Source: UBA4717 sp045536775 | Lineage (GTDB): Bacteria > Bacillota > Clostridia > Oscillospirales > CAG-272 | DNA: 16,670 bases | Direction of reading: 5' to 3' | Assembly: GCA_045536775.1 (NCBI GenBank) | Contig: JAZSOD010000001.1 | Location: 1 to 16,670 of the forward strand | Shown: piece after piece, positions 1-5,304 of the stretch | How positions within the stretch are numbered: the first letter of the stretch is position 1 | Layout of the letters: every line of letters begins with the position of its first letter | Notes under the pieces: model-generated | Seen by the model: the letters and a program-made list of their open reading frames with translations, nothing else | What the model was told of the DNA's origin: nothing | The model's database searches: none | Made by a program: the position numbers and the translations under genes

Positions 1-465
1 AGTACGTATTGCAATAAGGGTTACGGGCATAATATTGACAGAGGCCGAGTTCATAACCGCGAGGGTCACCTGATCGTCACTTGCCACAGCTTGCTCGGGA
101 TTGTCAAGCTGCATTTTTTCAAGTGCAGAGATGGCAAAAGGGGTTGCAGCGTTGCCGATTCCGAGAAGATTCGCGGATATGTTGGCGCACGCCTCCTTCA
201 CACCCCGTCCCGTACGGTGCGCCGTCGGGAACAGTATTTTCAAAAGCGGTGATATTATCCGAGCAAGACGGTCGATCGCACCCGCCTCGCGTAAAAGCTC
301 CATTACTCCGTTCCACAGGCTCATCATACCGACAAGCGCAAGAGTGAGACTTACCGCGCCCGCAGCGCCCGTCAGAACCGACTCCGCAAGCTCGCTCATT
401 CTACCGCCCACTACAGCGCATAAAAACGATGTCACACAGATAAAAGAAAACATTTTTCCGAGCAT
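1..465 (-). CDS. spmA: Spore maturation protein A (nucleoside-recognition/gate domain membrane protein), 5' part, truncated by the left edge
   Basis: The reverse strand gives an uninterrupted 155-codon reading frame from ATG at 465 to the window edge. It starts MLGKMFSFICVTS and contains a GIGNAATPFAI segment near residue 103 and later NSASVNIMPVTLIAIR. These match the SpmA pattern (FGLGNAATPLG, then NTSCITLIPTTVIAVR in B. subtilis from memory). SpmA has a 'gate' fold and acts with SpmB in spore core dehydration. An AAGGAG Shine-Dalgarno lies at 471-476, five bases before the ATG, so the start is firm. Three hydrophobic stretches are visible near residues 3-20, 34-50 and 140-155. About 40-50 C-terminal residues should lie beyond the edge, where spmB would be expected. 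The gene is divergent from the AbrB-like gene, with only 82 bp between the two start codons. I saw no convincing sporulation sigma-factor promoter. Confidence 0.88.
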   Translation of the reverse strand, partial: MLGKMFSFICVTSFLCAVVGGRMSELAESVLTGAAGAVSLTLALVGMMSLWNGVMELLREAGAIDRLARIISPLLKILFPTAHRTGRGVKEACANISANLLGIGNAATPFAISALEKMQLDNPEQAVASDDQVTLAVMNSASVNIMPVTLIAIRT

Positions 466-489
466 TTTTACTCCTTTACAGAAAAACTA

Positions 490-518
490 TTGACATTTTT
501 TGGAAATTATTGTAGAAT
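490..518 (+). promoter_or_regulatory. Sigma-A-type promoter of the AbrB-like gene
   Basis: A perfect -35 box TTGACA lies at 490-495 and a -10 box TAGAAT at 513-518, separated by exactly 17 bases. Transcription would start near 525, giving a leader of about 23 nt before the ATG at 548. The promoter sits in the short divergent region shared with spmA, so binding here could affect both genes. Confidence 0.85.
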
Positions 519-547
519 AAAGACGTAAAAGCAAAGGGGGGATCCAA

Positions 548-793
548 ATGAAGCTCAAACTTACCGAAGCAAGACAGCTTGATAACCTCGGCAGACTCGT
601 TTTGCCAAAGAAAATGCGCGAGGCGCTTAATATTGGCGAGGGGGATTTTCTCAAGATCTCGCTTGAAAACAATTCCATAGTCATCAGGCGCGACAAGCCT
701 GCTTGTGTTTTCTGCTCGTCGGGCGACTCACTCATTGAGCTTGATGAAAAGCATATCTGCCGCCAGTGTCTTAGTAAGCTAAGTTCAAAATAA
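548..793 (+). CDS. AbrB/SpoVT-fold DNA-binding regulator with C-terminal Cys4 zinc knuckle
   Basis: 81 residues. Residues 1-48 fit the swapped-hairpin AbrB/MazE fold: the segment NLGRLVLPKKMREALNIGEG (13-32) is the family signature, followed by a beta strand NNSIVIRR. These proteins bind DNA as dimers and serve as transition-state or sporulation regulators (AbrB, SpoVT). Residues 53-74 carry CVFC and CRQC with a 14-residue spacer, a probable zinc-binding treble-cleft or knuckle that plain B. subtilis AbrB lacks. The start is fixed by a strong AAAGGGGGG ribosome-binding site at 533-541, six bases before the ATG, downstream of a consensus promoter. It is monocistronic, ending in a hairpin terminator. 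The target genes cannot be read from the sequence. Location next to spmA suggests, but does not show, a link to sporulation. Confidence 0.88.
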   Translation: MKLKLTEARQLDNLGRLVLPKKMREALNIGEGDFLKISLENNSIVIRRDKPACVFCSSGDSLIELDEKHICRQCLSKLSSK

Positions 794-799
794 GTACTG

Positions 800-828
800 A
801 AAGCACTGCTTCGGCAGTGCTTTTCTTA
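800..828 (+). terminator. Intrinsic terminator of the AbrB-like gene
   Basis: A 10-bp perfect stem AAAGCACTGC (800-809) with GCAGTGCTTT (814-823), a stable TTCG tetraloop and a following T-rich tail. It lies seven bases after the stop codon. Confidence 0.92.
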
Positions 829-911
829 TACTTCAATATATATGAAAAACTGAATAAATTAGCACACGGTGTCAATAATATCCTTAAAGTCAGTTAACGG
901 GGAGAATCAAA

Positions 912-1187
912 TTGCTAAAGGGTTGCCAAAGACAGATGATAAAGATATCGGGACGCGCTGACAGCGTGTTTGAGGAAGCGTATTTCATAATGAAGCCGCA
1001 AAGTACAAGAAATATAATGACGGAGCGCGACCTCGTGCTTGAGGCTAACAGAATAATCAAGGAAATATCGTACAAGCAGGAAAGATCACGAAAAAAGACG
1101 GTCAGAATAAGCCCTCTTTTCTTTTTGAGCCTTCTGGTGTTATCGGCAGGCGGTGTTCTTTCGGGAATTCTGTGGATCTTCGTCTGA
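912..1187 (+). CDS. Small single-pass membrane protein of unknown function
   Basis: 91 residues if the TTG at 912 is used. A GGGGAG ribosome-binding site at 899-904 lies seven bases upstream of that TTG, while the next in-frame ATG at 936 has no good site, so TTG is preferred. The N-terminal 60 residues are soluble and charged (segment SGRADSVFEEAYFIMKP, then a probable helix with LVLEANRIIKEI). A basic stretch RSRKKTVR leads into one hydrophobic helix at about 68-90, ending the protein. The positive charges before the helix suggest the N-terminal part is cytoplasmic. It lies between the AbrB-like terminator and the RNase J promoter, in the same direction. I do not recognise the family; it feels like a conserved Clostridia hypothetical, but I cannot name a function. 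Confidence 0.7.
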   Translation: MLKGCQRQMIKISGRADSVFEEAYFIMKPQSTRNIMTERDLVLEANRIIKEISYKQERSRKKTVRISPLFFLSLLVLSAGGVLSGILWIFV

Positions 1188-1220
1188 TACAAATATTAAC
1201 ACAATATTAAAAAAAGCATA

Positions 1221-1249
1221 TTGCAAAATGGCGAAACATACTGTATAAT
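1221..1249 (+). promoter_or_regulatory. Sigma-A-type promoter of the RNase J gene
   Basis: -35 TTGCAA at 1221-1226 and a perfect -10 TATAAT at 1244-1249 with a 17-base spacer. The start would fall near 1256, leaving an unusually long leader of about 165 nt before the RNase J ATG at 1422. Confidence 0.82.
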
Positions 1250-1255
1250 ATAGTT

Positions 1256-1421
1256 GTTTAATTTGTTCGTTACCCATCGCAAGTAATAACGCGGCAATGA
1301 TCGCCCGTGTCCGCGTTTTAGTGAAACAGCTTGATTTTTATCAAGCTTTGTTTTGTCGCGCAATTAAATAACTTCTTTATTCAGTGTACAGATATACATA
1401 TTTTTAGAAAGGCAGAATATA
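1256..1421 (+). promoter_or_regulatory. Structured 5' leader of RNase J with a terminator-like hairpin (candidate attenuator)
   Basis: Two stems are visible. The first pairs AACGCGG (1288-1294) with CCGCGTT (1311-1317) around a 16-base loop. The second is an 8-bp stem AGCTTGAT (1328-1335) / ATCAAGCT (1340-1347) with a TTTT loop, followed by TTTGTTTTG, which resembles a weak intrinsic terminator. A 24-codon ORF (ATG 1297 to TAA 1371) runs across both stems but has no clear ribosome-binding site. I recognise no known riboswitch class. Long leaders that autoregulate their own mRNA are known for RNase E in E. coli; a similar role here is only inference. Confidence 0.45.
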
Positions 1422-3086
1422 ATGGCTAAAAGCAAACTGAAGGTAATGTTTCTCGGCGGACTTCAGGAAATAGGTAAGAATATGTGCGTTCTCGAGTACG
1501 AGGACGATATTCTCATCGTTGACTGCGGTCTCGGTTTTCCCGACGAGGATATGCTCGGCATAGACCTCGTTATACCCGATATGACGTATCTCGAAAAGAA
1601 CATCGACAAGGTACGCGGATTTGTTATCACTCACGGTCACGAGGACCACATAGGAGCTCTTCCCTACGCGCTCAAATCAATAAAGGCTCCCGTTTACGGA
1701 ACCAGACTCACTATCGGTATTATCGAAAACAAGCTCACGGAGTTCACGTTCGACTATAACCCCGAGCTTCATACGGTCAAGGCAGGCGACACGGTCAAAC
1801 TCGGCTGCTTTAAGATCGAATTCGTTCACGTCAACCACTCTATAGTTGACGCGTGCGCACTCTCGATCACTACACCTGTCGGCGTGGTATTTCACTCGGG
1901 AGACTTCAAGCTCGACCTTACTCCCATCGAGGGAAAAATGATGGACATTGCAAGAATGGGCGAGATCGGTAACAAGGGTGTACTGCTTCTGATGTGCGAG
2001 TCCACAAACTCAGAGCGTCCCGGTTATACTCCCAGCGAAAAGACGGTCGGCAAGTCGCTTGAAACCATCTTTATGAAGAATAAAGACAAGCGAATAGTTA
2101 TAGCAACCTTCTCCTCAAACGTACACCGCGTTCAGCAGATAATAGACGCGAGTGCCGCTTGCGGACGTAAGGTCGCGGTTACGGGAAGAAGTATGGTGAA
2201 TATCGTCAGCACCGCGATAAAGCTTGAATGTATGCACGATCCGGAAAAGGTGCTTATCGATATCAACGATATCAAGAGATATCCCCCCGAGCAGCTCACC
2301 ATCATCACCACCGGAAGCCAGGGTGAGCCCATGAGCGCTCTTTACAGAATGGCGTTCTCAAATCACGACAAGGTCGAGCTTGGTCCCAAGGACCTAGTTG
2401 TTATCAGCGCAACGGCTATCCCGGGCAACGAAAAGCTTGTCGGCAATATAGTAAACGAACTTTACCGCAAGGGTGTAAACGTCTTAAACGACGCGGTTGC
2501 GGACGTTCACGTTTCGGGACATGCGTGCCAGGAGGAATTAAAGCTTCTTCAGGCGCTTCTGAAGCCCAAGTTCTTTATGCCCATACACGGTGAATGTAAG
2601 CATCTCATCAAAAACCGTGAGCTCGCAATCGAAATGGGTATGACACCCGACAGAATATTTATATCAGAAATAGGTAAGGTGCTCGAGCTTACGCGCGATA
2701 CGGCAAAGTGGGGACAGAACGTTCCCTGCGGACGAGTTCTCGTTGACGGACTTGGAGTCGGAGACGTTGGCAACATTGTTCTCCGCGACAGACGTCACCT
2801 CTCGCAGGACGGTATCATCGTTGTGGTTGCAACTGTTGACGTGGAATTCGGAGACATTGTTTCGGGTCCCGACATAATCTCGCGCGGCTTCGTGTACGTG
2901 AGAGAAGCCGAGGAGCTTATGGAACAGCTTCGCGAGGCAGCCAAGTACGCTATCGAGGATTGTCTCGACGAGGGCTACGCCGATTGGACAGAGATCAAAA
3001 ACAACGTCAAGGACCGTATGTCGAAGTTTATCTTCAATCAGACAAAGCGCCGTCCCATGATCCTTCCGATTATAATGAACGTATAA
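1422..3086 (+). CDS. rnj: Ribonuclease J
   Basis: 554 residues, the usual RNase J length. The enzyme combines 5'-to-3' exonuclease and endonuclease activity in mRNA decay and RNA maturation of Firmicutes. It has the metallo-beta-lactamase metal site HGHEDHIGALPY (H71, H73, D75, H76), then H139, the HSGDFK segment with D161, and the late H389 in FMPIHGE. The beta-CASP domain inserts after about residue 200; the VHVSGHA motif at 362-368 is the RNA 5'-end recognition loop typical of the family. The C-terminal segment from about 450 is the RNase J-specific domain, ending RRPMILPIIMNV. The start ATG has an AAAGGCAG site upstream (about 1409-1416). It is a monocistronic unit with a strong promoter, a long leader and a terminator. 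Only one J paralogue is visible here, so J1 versus J2 cannot be decided. Confidence 0.96.
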   Translation: MAKSKLKVMFLGGLQEIGKNMCVLEYEDDILIVDCGLGFPDEDMLGIDLVIPDMTYLEKNIDKVRGFVITHGHEDHIGALPYALKSIKAPVYGTRLTIGIIENKLTEFTFDYNPELHTVKAGDTVKLGCFKIEFVHVNHSIVDACALSITTPVGVVFHSGDFKLDLTPIEGKMMDIARMGEIGNKGVLLLMCESTNSERPGYTPSEKTVGKSLETIFMKNKDKRIVIATFSSNVHRVQQIIDASAACGRKVAVTGRSMVNIVSTAIKLECMHDPEKVLIDINDIKRYPPEQLTIITTGSQGEPMSALYRMAFSNHDKVELGPKDLVVISATAIPGNEKLVGNIVNELYRKGVNVLNDAVADVHVSGHACQEELKLLQALLKPKFFMPIHGECKHLIKNRELAIEMGMTPDRIFISEIGKVLELTRDTAKWGQNVPCGRVLVDGLGVGDVGNIVLRDRRHLSQDGIIVVVATVDVEFGDIVSGPDIISRGFVYVREAEELMEQLREAAKYAIEDCLDEGYADWTEIKNNVKDRMSKFIFNQTKRRPMILPIIMNV

Positions 3087-3090
3087 TCAC

Positions 3091-3209
3091 AGGCTTCCCC
3101 TTGAGGGGAAGCTGTCACAAAGTGACTGATGAGGTGTTTTTAATTCGTTTGTTTTTACACCTCATCCGTCATCCTTCGGATGCCACCTTCCCCTCAAGGG
3201 GAAGGCTTT
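3091..3209. repeat. Compound inverted-repeat element (three hairpins), interspersed-repeat type
   Basis: Two long arms mirror each other. The outer palindromes are GCTTCCCCTTGAGGGGAAGC (3093-3112) and CCTTCCCCTCAAGGGGAAGG (3186-3205). The inner core pairs GATGAGGTGT (3128-3137) with ACACCTCATC (3157-3166). Each arm has a further small hairpin between these: GTCAC-AAA-GTGAC (3114-3126) on the left and CATCC-TTC-GGATG (3170-3182) on the right. The element starts five bases after the RNase J stop codon. From memory, repeats with this AGGGGAAG and GATGAGGTGTT pattern are scattered through many gut Clostridia genomes; no transposase is present, so a MITE-like or RNA-processing role is inference. 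Confidence 0.85.
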
Positions 3210-3214
3210 TTGCT
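3186..3214 (+). terminator. Probable terminator of rnj, formed by the right end of the repeat
   Basis: The last palindrome of the element forms a 9-bp G/C-rich stem with a two-base centre and is followed by CTTTTTGCTTTT. This is a good intrinsic terminator shape on the plus strand, so the repeat appears to serve as the 3' end of the rnj transcript. Confidence 0.6.
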
Positions 3215-3280
3215 TTTCAACCTGCACAGGTTTCCGCTGCTCCTCTTTCTTAGTTTTCATAAAACCGTCACGTTACCGTC

Positions 3281-3309
3281 TTGATTTCATCTTGTTTTGC
3301 GTGTATAAT
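3281..3309 (+). promoter_or_regulatory. Sigma-A-type promoter of the beta-helix lipoprotein gene
   Basis: -35 TTGATT at 3281-3286 and a perfect TATAAT at 3304-3309 with a 17-base spacer. The start lies near 3316, about 20 nt before the ATG at 3337. A longer in-frame reading beginning at 3292 would start inside this promoter and is therefore not the real start. Confidence 0.82.
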
Positions 3310-3336
3310 CAAACCAATAAAAACCGGAGGCTTTAT

Positions 3337-5064
3337 ATGAAAAACACCATATCTTTACTGTTATTATCAGTTTTCCTCCTGCTTTGCAGCTGCGGTGGAA
3401 ATACAGCCAAAAACGGCGCGTTTGTTTTTGAAAACAACTCTGACATAAGAATAACCGACGGTGGAGCTTACACCTTCAGCGGAACCGGTAACGACTGTCA
3501 GATAATCGTCGACACTAAGGGCGACGTTGAGCTGATCCTTGACGGCGTAAATCTTTTTTCAAGTAAGCCCATGATAAACGTGCTTTCTGCAAATTCTGTT
3601 ACGGTGACCCTTGCCGATTCAAGCGAAAACAAGCTTTTGATAGAAAGTGCGGACGAGGACGAAAGCTCTGCTATCTATTCAAAGTCAGATATCTCTTTCG
3701 GCGGTAACGGCACGCTTACGATAAAATCAAGCAAAGACGACGGAATCGTATGCAAGAATGACATATCCGTCAGCGGAGGCGTTTACAACATCGATGTCGG
3801 TCACAACGGTATTGAGTCCGAGAAAGCACTCACGTTTGACGGGGGTGAATTCAATATAAAAAGCGGGAACGATGCAATCAAAGCCGAGAACGATGAGCCA
3901 GAACAAGCAAAGCTCACATTAAGCGGCGGAAGCTTTAATCTCTCCGCAGTTGACGACGGCGTTACCACTACGGGTGACCTTACGATCAATAACGCAGATA
4001 TCAATATCACCGTCTGTGAGGAGGGTCTTGAAGGCAAGACCGTACTTATCGAAAACGGCAATATTAATATTGTGGCGAACGATGACGGTATAAATGCGCG
4101 CGGAATTGAAGTGAGCGATGAAAAATACGAGGGCGCGGATCTCACTATAAACGGCGGAATTATCAACATCGACGTAAACGGTGACGGCGTTGATTCAAAC
4201 GGAGACTTAAGCTTTATAGGCGGTCGGATATTCATTTCCGGTGCGGCAGACGGCGGAAATGCCTCTGTTGACTTTGACCTCGATGCCACACTCGGTGACG
4301 CATCCGTTATAGCAACAGGTTTTTCGGGTATGTTCCGTGGATTTAAGACAACCTCGAATCCGACAATAAACGTCTTCCTTGAGGAAGCGGTAGCCGACGC
4401 GATAACCCTGAGCGATGCAAACGGAAACGTAATACTGAATTACTCCCCCTCCAAAAAATACAATCATATCTTTATCACCTCTCCGAGCATCAAGCTTGAT
4501 AACAAGTACATCTTAAAATACGGCGAGGGAGTTCTTGACATAACCATCAGCTCGAACGATACGGTAATAGGTAACGGCAGATTTGGCGGCTTCGGCGGAG
4601 GATTCAGCGGTCGCGGACCGGGAGGACCTATGCCCGACTTTGATATCGAAAATATGCCTCCCATCGAGGGAGAATTCAACGGCGACAGATATAACGGATG
4701 GGAAAAGCTACCACAAGGTCAGCGTCCTGACAGAGGTACTCCTCCCAAAAATGCAGTTGAAACCTATGAAAAGTCTAAAAACGGCGACATCAAAGAACTG
4801 CTTGATAATTCGGAAATGGTGATCACAAACACATATCACAAGCTTGACGACGGCAGCTTTGAGTGCGGCGGATATAACTACAAATACCGCCTTGACATAA
4901 GCGGCAGGCTCAACAACGCCGCGAATGACAGCCGTTATATTATCCTCTCAAACACAGAGGATATAACATTCGATCAGGCTTGGAGAGCTGGTGGACTGAG
5001 CAGTAACACAAACGATTACTTCGACCCAAGAGACGCGATAATAGTAGAGCGCAGCGGTCTGTAA
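3337..5064 (+). CDS. Lipoprotein with beta-helix carbohydrate-binding domain (Cthe_2159-like)
   Basis: 575 residues from ATG 3337, which follows a GGAGG site at 3326-3330. The N-terminus is a lipoprotein signal: a charged start, hydrophobic LLLLSVFLLL, and a lipobox ending at C19 (L-C-S-C), so the protein should be anchored on the outer face of the membrane. Residues 30 to about 400 hold short repeating coils with an SGG or NGG turn and acidic DDG/GDG steps (IKSSKDDGIVCKNDISVSGG, NINIVANDDGINARG), the pattern of right-handed parallel beta-helices. The domain matches the Clostridium thermocellum Cthe_2159 family, which binds cellulose or pectin and calcium. A Gly-rich linker at about 415-435 and a Pro/Arg-rich stretch precede a roughly 85-residue C-terminal region I do not recognise. 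The carbohydrate ligand cannot be told from sequence. Confidence 0.87.
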   Translation: MKNTISLLLLSVFLLLCSCGGNTAKNGAFVFENNSDIRITDGGAYTFSGTGNDCQIIVDTKGDVELILDGVNLFSSKPMINVLSANSVTVTLADSSENKLLIESADEDESSAIYSKSDISFGGNGTLTIKSSKDDGIVCKNDISVSGGVYNIDVGHNGIESEKALTFDGGEFNIKSGNDAIKAENDEPEQAKLTLSGGSFNLSAVDDGVTTTGDLTINNADINITVCEEGLEGKTVLIENGNINIVANDDGINARGIEVSDEKYEGADLTINGGIINIDVNGDGVDSNGDLSFIGGRIFISGAADGGNASVDFDLDATLGDASVIATGFSGMFRGFKTTSNPTINVFLEEAVADAITLSDANGNVILNYSPSKKYNHIFITSPSIKLDNKYILKYGEGVLDITISSNDTVIGNGRFGGFGGGFSGRGPGGPMPDFDIENMPPIEGEFNGDRYNGWEKLPQGQRPDRGTPPKNAVETYEKSKNGDIKELLDNSEMVITNTYHKLDDGSFECGGYNYKYRLDISGRLNNAANDSRYIILSNTEDITFDQAWRAGGLSSNTNDYFDPRDAIIVERSGL

Positions 5065-5106
5065 CAAAAAGGCTTCGGTTAAATTTTAACCGAAGCCTTT
5101 TTGTTA
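5062..5106. terminator. Bidirectional palindromic terminator between convergent genes
   Basis: A perfect 22-bp inverted repeat is centred on base 5084. It contains AAAAAGGCTTCGGTTAAA on the left and its exact complement on the right, with a T-run at the 3' side in both directions. Its outermost three bases on each side are the TAA stop codons of the lipoprotein gene (5062-5064) and the copper ATPase gene (5106-5104), so it ends both transcripts. Confidence 0.95.
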
Positions 5107-5304
5107 TATTACCTTATATCCCTGCTCTTCAACGAGTGCGGCAAGCTTTTCTGCCGTAACCGAGCCGTCAGTCTTAACGACTGCAGTTCCCTTTTCGTGA
5201 CTTACGTCCGCACTTATGACCCCACTCTGCTCCTCAAGCACCTTCTTTACTCTTCCCGAGCAATGAGTACACATCATTCCTTCAATTTTAAGCGTTATTT
5301 CCAT
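5104..5304 (-). other. Fused CopZ-like metal-binding domain with possible internal translation start
   Basis: Within the ATPase frame, an ATG at 5304 is preceded by AGAGG (5311-5315) with a six-base A spacer, a normal start-site layout. From this ATG the frame encodes 66 residues with GMMCTHC near the start and EEQGYKVI at the end, the full length of a free-standing CopZ chaperone. The linker NQNKTEKRKK upstream is encoded by purine-rich DNA that doubles as the apparent ribosome-binding site. This suggests loss of the ATPase stop codon by fusion, with possible retained production of free CopZ. Internal initiation is inference. Confidence 0.5.

Noticed and set aside
101..493. Plus-strand open frames at the left end (81-347 and 101-493)
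   Set aside because: They are antisense to spmA, whose minus-strand frame has the family motifs and a good ribosome-binding site.
1256..1421. Known riboswitch in the RNase J leader
   Set aside because: I compared by eye with remembered cores of c-di-GMP, ZTP, fluoride, guanidine and preQ1 classes and saw no match, so only a generic structured leader is claimed.
3091..3209. CRISPR array or tandem repeat in the palindromic region after rnj
   Set aside because: There are only two arms in inverted orientation and no regular spacers.
3801..4289. 162-codon minus-strand open frame inside the lipoprotein gene
   Set aside because: It is a Ser/Pro-rich shadow of the repetitive beta-helix coding sequence, without start signals.
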